Positions 20,871-30,426 of a DNA stretch of 34,377 bases are shown one piece after another. Within the stretch, counting starts at the first letter, position 1, and each line of letters opens with the position of its first letter. The stretch is from assembly GCA_009746045.1 (NCBI GenBank), contig RPFO01000504.1, positions 1-34,377 of the forward strand. The letters are read 5' to 3'. Both the position numbers and the translations under genes were made by a program. Below the pieces are notes generated by a model. The model saw only the letters and a list, made by a program, of their open reading frames with translations, ran no database searches and had not been told where the DNA came from. The DNA comes from Mesostigma viride. Its lineage: Eukaryota > Streptophyta > Mesostigmatophyceae > Mesostigmatales > Mesostigmataceae.

Positions 20871-21832
20871 GGGGGGTGCTGGCATGAATAAATACATGTG
20901 GGGGGTTGCTGGCATAAATAAATGAATGTGGGGGGTTGCTGCTACGTATAAATGCATGTTGGGGGGTGCTGGCATGAATAAATGAATGTGGGGGTGTGAT
21001 GGCATGAATAAATAAATGTGGGGGGATGATGGCATGAATTATTAAATGTGGGGGGTGCTGTCATGAATAATTAAATGTGGGGGGATGATGGCATGAATTA
21101 TTAAATGTGGGGGGTGCTGCTACGTATAAATAAATGTTGGGGGGTGCTGGCATGAATAATTAAATGTGGGGGGTGATGGCATGAATAAATAAATGTGGGG
21201 GGTGCTGGCATGAATAATTAAATGTGGGGGGGTGATGGCATGAATAAATAAATGTGGGGGGTGCTGGCATGAATAATTAAATGTGGGGGGGTGATGGCAT
21301 GAATAAGTAAACGTGGGGGGTGCTGGCATGAATAAATGAATGTGGGGGGTGCTGTCATGAATAATTAAATGTGGGGGGATGATGGCATGAATTATTAAAT
21401 GTGGGGGGTGCTGCTACGTATAAATAAATGTTGGGGGGTGCTGGCATGAATAAATGAATGTGGGGGTGTGATGGCATGAATAAATGAATGTGGGGGGGTG
21501 ATGGCATGAATAATTAAATGTGGGGGGGTGATGGCATGAATAAATAAATGTGGGGGGTGCTGGCATGAATAAATGAATGTGGGGGGTGCTGTCATGAATA
21601 ATTAAATGTGGGGGGATGATGGCATGAATAATTAAATGTGGGGGGTGCTGCTACGTATAAATAAATGTTGGGGGGTGCTGGCATGAATAATTAAATGTGG
21701 GGGGTGATGGCATGAATAAATGAATGTGGGGGGTGATGGCATGAATAATTAAATGTGGGGGGTGCTGGCATGAATAAATGAATGTGGGGGTGTGATGGCA
21801 TGAATAAATAAATGTGGGGGGTGCTGGCATGA
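20871..21832 (+). repeat. Minisatellite block B, diverged ~29-bp units with higher-order structure
   Basis: Units change to GTGGGGGGTGCTGGCATGAA plus TAATTAAAT or TAAATGAAT variants, about 33 copies. A rare CTACGTATAAATAAATGTTG unit recurs at about 21119, 21413 and 21650 (and CTACGTATAAATGCATGTTG at 20942). The intervals of about 178, 294 and 237 bp are near-multiples of the unit, showing block duplications. Confidence 0.95.
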
Positions 21833-21891
21833 AAAAAATTTGGTTGTGCAATGTTTTTCATTGTTGTGATAGAATTCACGCATGGACGTAA

Positions 21892-22353
21892 GGGTCTCGC
21901 TGCGGGTAGACCCTCGGAATTTTGTTTTTGTATTGACGTAAGGGTCTCGCTGCAGCGAGACCCCTACGAATGTCGACTTTTAATGTTTGCAAGATGGGAG
22001 GGGGCTTTCTTCGCTCTCCCTTATGATTTGTTTTTGTATCGGTGTTAGGGTCTCGCTGCAGCGAGACCCCTACGAATGTCGACTTTTAATGTTTGCAAGA
22101 TGGGAGGGGGCTTTCTTCGCTAACCCTAAAAATGATTTGTTTTTGTTTGACGTTAGGGTCTCGCTGCAGCGAGACCTTCAGGAATGTATACTTTTTTATG
22201 TTTGCATGATGGGAGGTTGCTTTTTTTGCTCACCCTAAAAATGATTTGTTTTTGCTTGACGTGAGGGTCTCGCTGCAGCGAGACGCCAAAGTTTTGCAAT
22301 AAAGTAAATGTCCCTTTTAGAATCCACGAAAGGGTCTAGCTGCAGCGAGACCC
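21892..22353. repeat. Six palindrome copies immediately upstream of gene B
   Basis: Copies at 21892-21913, 21942-21963, 22048-22069, 22156-22177, 22265-22286 and 22332-22353. The second and third are perfect (GGGTCTCGC, TGCA, GCGAGACCC). They lie in the leader, probably a 5' intron ending TTCTGCAG at 22430, or the promoter of gene B. Confidence 0.93.
21919..22300 (+). repeat. ~107-bp tandem repeat, three full units plus a partial
   Basis: Each unit reads ATTTGTTTTTG, a GACGTTA-like word, the palindrome, a TACGAATGTCGACTTTT-like stretch, ATGTTTGCAAGATGGGAGG, then CTTTCTTCGCT. Palindromes step by 106, 108 and 109 bp. The last unit is cut after the palindrome. Confidence 0.9.
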
Positions 22354-22430
22354 TCCCCATCGTTTTTCTGCCGGCGATTCAGATTCTGAATGACATTTGT
22401 GAAACTTGCTTTTTTAATATTGTTCTGCAG

Positions 22431-23627
22431 ATGTCGTCCTCCTATTCCGATTCTGTCAAGGCCACTCCCGTTTCACCCAAGATGACGTCGAACACCTCGC
22501 CGGACCGAACGGCAACAGAGGCGTTTCCTCGTTGCCGGTCGGTCCCGTAAATGCTCTGGCGAGGTCCCCCCCACCGAGTCCCCCTTGCCCTCCAAGTCTT
22601 CCTTGCCCCCCAGCGAGTTGGACAGAATTTTACCCCCCAACTCTCTCGCTGCTGCGTCTCGCGCTCCGTCCCGCTCTCCGCCCCGTAAGTCTCCATCGCC
22701 GCCCCCCAAGTCGGCCGGAGCTACTGCGTCCCGCTCGCCGCCCCGCAAGTCCCCCAAGTCCCCCGCAACTGCGACCCGTTCGCCGAACCGCAAGTCCCCC
22801 TCTCCGCCCAAAGTTCCCCCCGCTACCGCGTCCCGCTCTCCTTCTCGCAAGTCCCCCTCGCCGTCAACCAAGATCCCCGCAACTGCGTCCCGCTCGCCGT
22901 CCCGCTCTCCTTCCCCCAAGTCCCGCTCGCCGCCACCCAAGTCCCCCGCTTCTGCGTCCCGCTCGCCGCCACCCAAGTCCCCCGCTTCTGCGTCCCGCTC
23001 GCCGTCCCCCAAGCATTCCAGTTCTAAGCGTAAGCCTGCTACCGAGTGGGTAGAGGAAGACGACCACACCAAAAGCTCAGGAAGCTGAGGAAGTCTATCA
23101 ATCTGCTTTGAGGAGGACGAGCGCGATAAGACTAACGGGAGGCCTGAAGACCCGGACTCGCCGGTTCGGGAGTCGCGTCGGAGCGTTGTCCGATTGTTAG
23201 CAAAGGCCGCAACATTTGCTGACGACTACGCGGCTCTCGACAAGAAGGACAAGGAGAAGGAGAAGGCGGAGAGGGAGGCCATCGAGAAGGCGGAGAGGGA
23301 GAGGGTGGAGAGGGAGGAGAAGGAGAGGCTGGAGAAGGCGGAGAGGGAGGAGGAGGAGAGGGAGTACAAGGAGAAAAAGGCTGCCCAGGAGAGGGAGCAC
23401 AGGATCCTGGTGGCGAAGCAGAAGGAGGAGGCGAAGAAGAAGACGGAGGCGGCAGCGAAGGACTTCGTGCGGAGGAGGCTGCTGTTTTTTTGCAGATGCG
23501 ACAGGAGAGGATGAAGGCGGACGAGGCTGCGAGGAAGGAGGAGGAGGCTGCGAAGGCGGTTGAGGGGGAGAAGGACGAGAACGTGAAGAAGGGGTGGGCT
23601 CCCGAAGGATGTTCAGTCGATTATCAG
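22431..23627 (+). CDS. Gene B, N-terminal exon block: Ser-Pro-Lys repeats and K/E coiled coil
   Basis: An ATG at 22431 directly follows a splice-acceptor-like TTCTGCAG. The reading starts MSSSYSDSVKATPVSPKM, then needs a +1 shift near 22545 to enter a run of SRSPPRKSPSPP-type repeats (22650-23020), a low-complexity basic region resembling phosphorylatable SPK/SR nuclear proteins. An in-frame TGA at 23086 interrupts otherwise coherent sequence (HTKSSGS, stop, GSLSICFEEDERDK). A long charged helix follows (DKKDKEKEKAEREAIEKAER onward), one more shift near 23466, then MRQERMKADEAARKEEE and a clean donor CAG/GTATGT at 23627. No enzyme motif. Presumed nuclear scaffold or regulatory part of the element, by inference only. 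Confidence 0.62.
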
Positions 23628-23822
23628 GTATGTTTATTTATGTGAGACGTACATTTCTCAGATGGCTTTTGAACGGCGTGTGTGTATCGTAGAAAGGGTG
23701 GGATTTTATGTCATACTTTGATCGTAAGGGTCTATCTGCGGAGAGACGTTGACCTAGGAGTTAAGGTTGTTGACGACGACGACGACGATGTGTGGCCTTT
23801 TTTTTACTCTTGTTGTCTGCAG
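23628..23822 (+). other. Gene B intron (195 nt) with palindrome
   Basis: Starts GTATGT, ends TTGTCTGCAG. It joins phase 0 (CAG) to phase 0 (CCC TCC ACG) and holds a palindrome copy at 23728-23749 with arms GGGTCTATC and GGAGAGACGT. Confidence 0.8.
23728..23749. repeat. Palindrome copy in a gene B intron
   Basis: GGGTCTATC, TGCG, GAGAGACGT. The centre TGCG replaces TGCA and the right arm is of the GAGAGAC type. Confidence 0.78.
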
Positions 23823-25491
23823 CCCTCCACGGTGGCCATTCTGAAACAGTACCTGGCTCAGGCTGAGTCTGAGTCTGGGGCGAGTCGTAAAGCCGAAAAG
23901 GGCTTGATCGGCTTGATCCGCTTTCTTTCGGCCGAGATAGCGTTTGCAGAGAAGTCCGGTGTCGTCGTGGACCGTCCGGAGTCGGCAGACATAATTTGGA
24001 AGAACGACCGCCTGGGCCGTCTTGCATTGTTCGAAGCCACACAGCGAGCCATTCATGGGAAGAGGGTCGTTGGTGACGACATTTATGAGGTTTTGAAGAT
24101 CGCGCAGTCGTGCATCCTTAATCTGAAGGAGGATGTCGGACGTTACTTTCCCCGTCGTGCTTTAATATGGTCGACGCTCTTTGATGAGGTTGAAAAGTTC
24201 GAGGTCCACACGGGCGTCACATTTCGAGGCTTCCTATATGGAAACCTTGAAAATCACTGCGTTGCATCAGCTCTTTAAACTCATGACTGGAGATATGAAA
24301 GCGGATTCGAGGGCTTCACTGTCGGAAGATGAAGTGTTTGATATTGTCAGGAAAGGATTTGTTGACATGTCCAACAGTGACTTTATCGTAATTGTGCCGG
24401 GAAGAATGAATCACGTAGGAGGATTGGAGGAGCGCGCACATGAAGTGATCGCGCATTTGGACATGACAAGAGACCACTTACTGCAATCTTTTGTTAAGTG
24501 GCGGACCGACTTTCTTGTCAGCCCGGACGCCAGCCTTTCGCGGGAAGCGGTCGCTTTCTTTTTGGATTGGGCTGGACAGGTGATCCAAAGTTTCCGGCAC
24601 CGGGAGGACTTCCATGTTATTCAGACATATAAGCCACACCGGGAAGTCGTCCAGGAATGGTTGGATCAAATCTCGTTGGTTGATTGTCTCCAGAGTATCC
24701 GAACCAAGTTAGACACGGAGTGGTCTGATTTAGAGGCGGGAGGCCATTGGCAGTCCCTCGAGTTGTTCTTCGAGGCGGAATTGAGGCGTAATCTGGAAAA
24801 GGAGAGAGCCCATCAAGTGCCGATATGGCCTTTGGGGAAGATTTTGAGGAGGTGGAAGTTCTACGTTTCGGTACGTTAACTTGCCGATATCGTTTATCGA
24901 TTTGGTTTGTTTCCATTCCCTGAATAGGGCTCTATATGCTGACCAACCTTCATGGTTTGTCCTGTCATATCATGCAGGGGGGCTCCATGCCAGGGGACGT
25001 ATCGGAGGATGTAACGAATTTGTCAGACTTGGTTGATAAGGTGGGTGCTTGTCCGTCGAGTTTCCACGAGCATCTTACATGGGGTCTAGCTGCAGGTAGA
25101 CCCTCACCCTTTTATTGAGACTGACATCTTCGGCTAATTTCAACGGTGCCCCCACCAATCTGTTGTCTTTTTTCAGGGGGCGGCTGCGGCGATGGCTGTT
25201 GACAGTGCTGGTCTTTGGTCTGGACTCGAGATGGAAATGGTAAGCATTGAACGATATCCGGATGTCTGCATTTCGCCTGAAGTTTTAGTGAGCGCATTAT
25301 GCGAAATATACAAATGTCGACTAATTTTGATTTCCAATGAGCTGTCGTATTCGGTGTTGACAGGTGGGGGGTTTGGCCTCAGCAGGCGCTGCCGAGAGGA
25401 AGAAAACGCTGGAGGAGATGAGGATGGGGGGGATGAAAACGCTGGAGGAGATGAGGATGGGGGAGACGCTGAGGGAGAAGTGGCTGTGCAG
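23823..25491 (+). CDS. Gene B, middle exons: unrecognised helical protein segment
   Basis: Exons 23823-24870, 24978-25040, 25177-25239 and 25374-25491, with GT-AG introns between. The two short exons are each exactly 21 codons and phase 0. The large exon starts STVAILKQYLAQAESESGAS and needs one shift near 24220 to continue as EASYMETLKITALHQLFKLM, ending KILRRWKFYVS. It looks like a soluble, mostly helical domain with many Trp and charged residues. I do not recognise it. The 25374 exon encodes two copies of ENAGGDEDGGD in the frame that fits the following exon, but the incoming phase does not match, so another indel or other splice site is needed. Introns 25041-25176 and 25492-25617 carry palindromes. 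Confidence 0.6.
25082..25103. repeat. Palindrome copy in gene B intron 25041-25176
   Basis: GGGTCTAGC, TGCA, GGTAGACCC. Confidence 0.85.
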
Positions 25492-25536
25492 GTACGTTCA
25501 TCCGCCGCGAGTTCGTGTGATTTTTTTCGTGCTGAG

Positions 25537-25558
25537 GGGTATCTCCGCAGAGAGACGA
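25537..25558. repeat. Palindrome copy in gene B intron 25492-25617
   Basis: GGGTATCTC, CGCA, GAGAGACGA: a weaker match, with the centre changed to CGCA. Confidence 0.7.
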
Positions 25559-25617
25559 TGGTGCAACAATCGAACTGAGGTCAAGTCCCTTCTTGTTGGT
25601 TTTTTTTTGTCATGCAG

Positions 25618-26153
25618 GCGGGGGCTGTCGCTGGGGGTACTGCGGGGGGGAAGGCGGCGAAGCCCGAATTGACTGAGCATGAAAGGGAAAAGCTGGATTC
25701 CCGCAAGAAGGTTGCGAAGGATCATATTATTGCTGTTGGCCTCATGCTTAAGTCTCCGCCCGATGGCGTCGATTCGGAGGGACCTGCGGGGTCCGAGTTT
25801 CGCAAGTACCTGACACGACTTGAGGCGGAAGTCGATGCCGATTTCGATACGGAGGTGTTGGGTGCCGCTACCTTTAAGTGAATTGGCATATGAATTTGTA
25901 AATCTGGTGAAGTCGAAAGCCACCAAGAATTACAAGTGGCAGCCTAAGGAGTACTCAGAGGCAAAGGTTGACAAGATCGAGAAATTCATGAAGTCTGATT
26001 TTCGTCGTCGGGCCGCTGAGGGAAAAAGGGCGCTGAATGCGGTGGCAAAGGCTAACAGTAAGAAGAACGCGGAGGAAGGCGGCGGAGAAGGAGGCGAAGA
26101 AGGCGGAGAAGGAGAAGGCTAAGGAGGCCAAGAAGCAGCAGAAAACTGGACAG
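25618..26153 (+). CDS. Gene B exon: AGG-rich linker, charged domain, Lys/Glu tail
   Basis: Begins after TTTGTCATGCAG with AGAVAGGTAGGKAAKPELTEHEREKLDSRKK. It needs a one-base correction near 25875 to continue as SELAYEFVNLVKSKATKNYKWQPKEYSEAK, and another near 26075 to enter AEKEAKKAEKEKAKEAKKQQ. It ends at a donor ACAG/GTACG at 26153. Composition is helical and highly charged like the first exon block, so a coiled-coil or nucleic-acid-associated role is plausible. Not recognised as a known family. Confidence 0.58.
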
Positions 26154-26177
26154 GTACGATTGTTGTGAAAATTTAGA

Positions 26178-26199
26178 CCTCTCGCTGCGGGTAGACGCT
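26178..26199. repeat. Palindrome copy in gene B intron 26154-26342
   Basis: ACCTCTCGC, TGCG, GGTAGACGC. It has the same arm pair as the copies at 12061 and 21892, diverged at both outer ends. Confidence 0.75.
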
Positions 26200-26342
26200 G
26201 ACTGGCTGCGGGACTTGGTGTTTAGTGTCAGTAAGGTATTATTCCAACAGAACTTTGTTCGTCCCTGAACAGGATGTCGTGGTCGGCCTAAATATTACTG
26301 ACTTGAGCAAATCCTGCGGTCCTTTTCGATTTTTTACTTCAG

Positions 26343-27505
26343 GATGACGGGGGGACGAAGACGCCACGGTGGAGAAGAAGTTACCTGGTCATGACGCCGT
26401 GTTCGCGCTGGTGAAGGATATGCTCAAGTACTGCTCGAGTAGGCGGATGGCGGACGTCGATGACCTGCCAAACTGGCCCGAGTTCTCCCCCTTTCTTGAG
26501 CTGCTCCGGTCACTCAACAAGCTTTTTAAGGAGGGGGTGCTCACGAGCAGTGGGAACCCGGACACCGACCCTATCATTGAAAGCTGGAAGCCTTCGAAAA
26601 AGGTCGACTCGAACAAGGAGGTCAGGGACCAGAACATCCGGAAGGCCAATTCTCTCAGGGAAACGCGTTGGATTCGGCCGGCCGATTTTAAGCAGACCGG
26701 ATGTTTCAGTATGCGGATCCAGACGGTCAACGCGCTTATTTTGCCAGAGGCTTTGAGGCAGCGGCGTTTAAACCTTGAAACCATTAAGGAGAACGGCCGC
26801 ATTCTCCTCAATGCGCGGGACAACAGCTTGCACTTCAAGGTTGTTGTCCCGGTCTGGCAGTTCCCTTTCCAGGCGCTTGCCGAATCTCAACCTGACCTGT
26901 TCGACAAGCAAATCTTGTGCATGCCGGATTTCGTCAAGTGGCTGAAGATTCACCACGGCGCCAAGATTGACGCGGAGGATGTGGGGTCCAGGTACTTCCG
27001 GCCCCTTTCGGATACTGAAGTCGACGTGTGGCTTAACACGGAGTCCACCACCTCTTTCCTCGCGAGAGGACTTGAGTGGCGTACCTACGCCAGGGTGGAC
27101 GAGTGGAAGCAGTTTGCCTCAGGACATCCAGGGCAGTCGGGATGTTTTCAACCTGCTGTGCAATACTGCGATGAAGTCCTACGATCCGAAATTTTTTGAG
27201 GAACGGGTACCGGTACCGTATCTGGTTCTCCGGTACGCGGTGGTGGATGGGAACCACTACTTTAAGGGGTTAAAGTCGTTTCTCAGGGGGCCGGATGGCG
27301 GGTGGGGAGAGGTTCGGGCAATGATGTGCGAGGGTGGGGCGGAGTCCAATTTCGCAAATACTCCTAAGGAGGCGGAGCACGCATTCCAGGACCTGTTGCG
27401 GAAATTCCGTGGTGGTTACATGGGTACGAATGTCATTCTTCTCAAGGGTGGCGACCTGCTCCCGTCGTGGAGTGAGCAGCGAAATCTACCTAAGCAAAAG
27501 AAGAT
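26343..27505 (+). CDS. Gene B exon: unrecognised ~390-residue domain
   Basis: The exon starts after TTTACTTCAG. One G must be restored in the run at 26349-26354 to read DDGGDEDATVEKKLPGHDAVFALVKDM. It continues through SLRETRWIRPADFKQTGCFSMR and VVVPVWQFPFQALAESQPDLFDK. Near 27133 a one-base loss next to CCAGGG shifts to GSRDVFNLLCNTAMKSYDPKFF, YLVLRYAVVDGNHYFKGLKSFL and EQRNLPKQKK. VVDGNHYFKGL recalls the DGNHR-type motif of some nucleic-acid or ParB-like proteins, but the match is too short to name. No catalytic set is recognised. A donor AT/GTAAGC follows at 27505. It could alternatively be a separate gene. Confidence 0.6.
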
Positions 27506-27525
27506 GTAAGCTATCTATTTTGGCA

Positions 27526-27703
27526 GGGTCTAGCTGCGGGTAGACCCTCGGAATTTTCGTGGTTGTTTTTTGTGTGCGCTTCAAGTTTTTTGCGAGGGTC
27601 TCGCTGCAGCTAGACCCTCTCCTTTTTTTTGTTGGAATTTTCGTTGCGTATTGTCGGCCGTTTCTTTTTCGAATTTTGTTAGGGTCTATCCGCAGCTATA
27701 CCC
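27526..27703. repeat. Three palindrome copies in gene B intron 27506-27760
   Basis: Copies at 27526-27547 (GGGTCTAGC/GGGTAGACCC type), 27596-27617 (TCTCGC/GCTAGA) and 27682-27703 (TCTATC/GCTATA), at steps of 70 and 86 bp, with diverged GGAATTTTCGTGGTTG-like spacers. Confidence 0.88.
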
Positions 27704-27760
27704 CTCGCCTTTTATGACTGAGTTTTGTCGTTGCTCGCTCGATGTTAATTGATGTCGCAG

Positions 27761-28720
27761 GCGGTGCTGACCGGCAAGCTGGAGAAGCTGTTCGACATCG
27801 CCAAGGGGGCGAATTCGGAGGACTTAGCCGTGGCGGATCGTACGCTGGGCCAGGCGTTGCTTGACGTGTGGAACTACAACAAGCTATATCTATACGGCAA
27901 AGTCACGCGTGGGAAGGGCCACTATATTGCGGATGGCCACTATACCAATCTGCTCACGTACATCCTCCCGGCTATGCGGCAAGCGGGGGGAAGGGAAGGG
28001 AATGTGGAGCCGGCAGGGGTGGATGTACACGAGGAGGAAGCAGAAGGAAAGAAAAAGCCGGCCCACAGCATTGCTTCAGTGCATTCCGCTTACAGTCGCA
28101 CGCTGGCCAACACGTTTCTCCGTCTGACACAGGAGCAGACTGATGATCCTGCCTCAACGAAACCCGCGCCTGAGGAGGTGATGATGCAAAGGTGCAAATT
28201 CGCGAATGCAGAGGGGGAGAAGAAAGGCCAGAAGGTCTCTTGGACTTCTTTCAGGAACTTGGCCAGCCTTCCTATGATGGACGCCGTGATCGATTGCATC
28301 ATGAGCTGCCAGGTTGGACCGGAAAAGCTCACCAAGTTGGTGGAGATCGCCAAGGATGTGCTGGAGTGCCTGCGGCTGACCATTTGCGCCAGATTCAAGG
28401 AGGATGTGACGCTGGAAGCGCGATGCAAGGACGCAAATGGCAAGGAGTTTGTGGCGTCTCATATTTTCGAACTCGTCTTCAATCTCCATCCTCTCCCTCG
28501 GCCGGTCGGCAGGAAGGAGATTGTGGCCAGATACCGGGAATTTTGGGATGTGGCCGTCATCATAACGAGGAACATCGCCTACCTTCTTAAGGGGACGTGG
28601 CGCGCCGAATATTTTCCGCGCGAAAAAATTCGCGGTACCGGCCGTACCGTGAAAAGTGGGTGCTCCGTGCGCGCACCACTTGCGGAAGTGGCCATGGCGA
28701 CTGCGTTTAGGCGAAACTAG
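27761..28720 (+). CDS. Gene B last exon: unrecognised ~280-320-residue domain
   Basis: After GATGTCGCAG the frame AVLTGKLEKLFDIAKGANSEDLAVADRTLG stays open to a TAG at 28720. It includes LLDVWNYNKLYLYGKVTRGKGHYIADGHY, a charged linker, TSFRNLASLPMMDAVIDCIMSCQVGPEKL, and HLFELVF-like hydrophobic helices. Around 28605 (TWRAEYF) composition changes to GC-rich inverted-repeat sequence (CCGCGCG...CGCGG, GGTACCGGCCGTACC), so the last ~38 residues are probably not original and the gene may be truncated there. The incoming phase does not match the previous exon, so this may be a separate gene or an indel may intervene. Family not recognised. Confidence 0.6.
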   Translation, partial: AVLTGKLEKLFDIAKGANSEDLAVADRTLGQALLDVWNYNKLYLYGKVTRGKGHYIADGHYTNLLTYILPAMRQAGGREGNVEPAGVDVHEEEAEGKKKPAHSIASVHSAYSRTLANTFLRLTQEQTDDPASTKPAPEEVMMQRCKFANAEGEKKGQKVSWTSFRNLASLPMMDAVIDCIMSCQVGPEKLTKLVEIAKDVLECLRLTICARFKEDVTLEARCKDANGKEFVASHIFELVFNLHPLPRPVGRKEIVARYREFWDVAVIITRNIAYLLKGTWRAEYFPREKIRGTGRTVKSGCSVRAPLAEVAMATAFRRN

Positions 28721-30399
28721 CAATGTAGGGCTAGAGAAATGCCAAAAAATTGCTCGAATGTTGAATACGATGATTTAATGATGTTGGGTTGTGGCGGCAA
28801 GTAGCTGGTTTACAATATCGCTGCTTTCTTTTACTGCCATCGGCATGGGGGGTAAACTGCATTTTTTGGTCGCGCGGAATAAAATAGAATTCGTGATAGC
28901 GGCAGTAAATTCTCAGTTTTGGGGGTCTTTTTGATCGTGAAGGATGCATTAATATCGGTAGCATTGACTTCCAAACCGAACTGGTGCTTTTTGCTACATT
29001 TTCGGCCATTCTCGGTAAGTAATTCTTCAGGCCTGCGCAGTGCACGTCGGAACCTTCCATGGAAGAACGGCCGTTGTTGCGCGCCTGGGCGAGGGATCTA
29101 CGAGGGCAAGGTATAGATTTGTGGCGACTGTTATCTACTATCAGTTCTTTCTTCGAAGAGCTCATCGTTCGAAGTTTTTTGCGTTCGTTTTGGTCAGTTT
29201 CCGCCAGTTAACTCTCCGTTGCTCGCCGTCGTGTTGACGAATACCTGGCAGCTTTAGCTTGTTTTCGTTGATGTCTTGATCAAATCCGCTTCAGTCTCAG
29301 CCGATAGATCCTAGGGAAGGCGTAAGGGATTTCATAGCACGTGTTCTGGCAAGGATGTTGTGCGTATGGACGCTTCTTGTTGTGTGATAGTGACGAACCC
29401 TTTCCTCGCAGCGGCATCACAGCGGTCAGAAGCTGAACGGCCGCCACTGGTTTCTTTGCATTTGATCGTGTAGGGAAGGAAGTTTTTTTATCGACGACCA
29501 TGTTGGAGATATTGCGTTTGTGTGACTGCATGTAGATAGCTGCCATCATTGGTTTTTTGAGCTTTCCTTGTTATGATGATGTGACAAGACAGCAATGTGC
29601 TGAGCTAACCATGGTTGACATGGTTGACTGCATGCAAGCTTTGTATGCCATGATCTCCTTGGTTCCTTGCCCTCCATAGTTCCAGTTTGTTGCCCATGTC
29701 GGGTAGGGCAGTTAAGGAGTTGTTGCTGTGTTGGTAAGCTTGGTTGGCATAACCCTTACATTCTAACCTGGGAGAAACATAGAAAATGCTGGTAATGCAT
29801 GTTAGTGCCATCATCATTATTGCTATTCACGTACTTATAAGTCTGGCCATGCTCGAGGGACGGTGAAGGAGTATGAGGTGCGTGGCCACCCCTTTGTACT
29901 TCATAACATATTCAGCATGGATTTGATGCATGTTGGATGGAATGAAAAGTGTGATTTTGTTTACTTGCTTTCTGAGTGGTCCTTAGCGCCTTGTCAGGTG
30001 GTGAGTGGTCGTCTAGGAAACCCATCAGTGCGTGCCACAGTGACCCCCAACCTTGAGCATGTGTCGTCATCAGTGTGCTAGAGTTAACTATATGTGCTGT
30101 TGATCATAGATTTGCTGAGTTCTTGGCATGAAGTTTACAAGGTAACCTTGGGTAGAGTATAGTGTATGCTCTCTTGGCATGTATGCCTAGCGATCGTGTT
30201 GCTATGCTTGCGCTGGCAAGGTTGGCCATGCCGAGGGCAGGTGAGGGCAGATGTGGTGCCTAGCCGTTTGCTTATGTTTTGTGATTGAGTGGGGCATGCT
30301 TTCTGGCTTTTTGGATGGAAAACAGCATGCCTAAGTGGCCATATACAAAGAAAAACCCCCTTAAGCTTATGTTCAGGTTTTAGCACGCATAACCTTATT
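28721..30399. other. Gene-free block
   Basis: No convincing coding signal and no palindrome copies, unlike the sequence on either side. A 144-codon minus-strand open frame (29165-28731) has no recognisable motif or supporting codon pattern. Many ATGG/CCATG words occur, as in 16.9-17.6 kb. Possibly a nested non-coding insertion. Confidence 0.5.
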
Positions 30400-30426
30400 A
30401 CTTGAGCTAGACTTGTCGGAATGACC
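30400..30426 (+). repeat. 27-bp direct repeat, copy 1
   Basis: ACTTGAGCTAGACTTGTCGG followed by AATGACC, repeated exactly at 30756-30782. Confidence 0.92.

Noticed and set aside
19406-20925. Open frames of 236, 477 and 495 codons through the minisatellite, encoding CYVSIHVGG-type repeats
   Set aside because: The repeat unit is about 30 bp, divisible by 3, so all three plus frames stay open without selection. G-run length changes move between frames freely.
19371-21832. CRISPR-like array
   Set aside because: Units are contiguous with no unique spacers; this is a minisatellite in eukaryotic-type DNA.
22473-23563. Arg-rich and Gly/Asp-rich frames overlapping gene B's first exon
   Set aside because: Low-complexity off-frame translations of the SPK and K/E repeats, with no continuity into the downstream exons.
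24927-24944. GGGCTCTATATGCTGACC in intron 24871-24977 as another palindrome copy
   Set aside because: Too diverged: the centre is not TGCA-like and no right arm is present. It was left out of the count of 27.
28731-29165. 144-codon minus-strand open frame as a gene
   Set aside because: No motif, no splice context and no codon pattern to separate it from chance.
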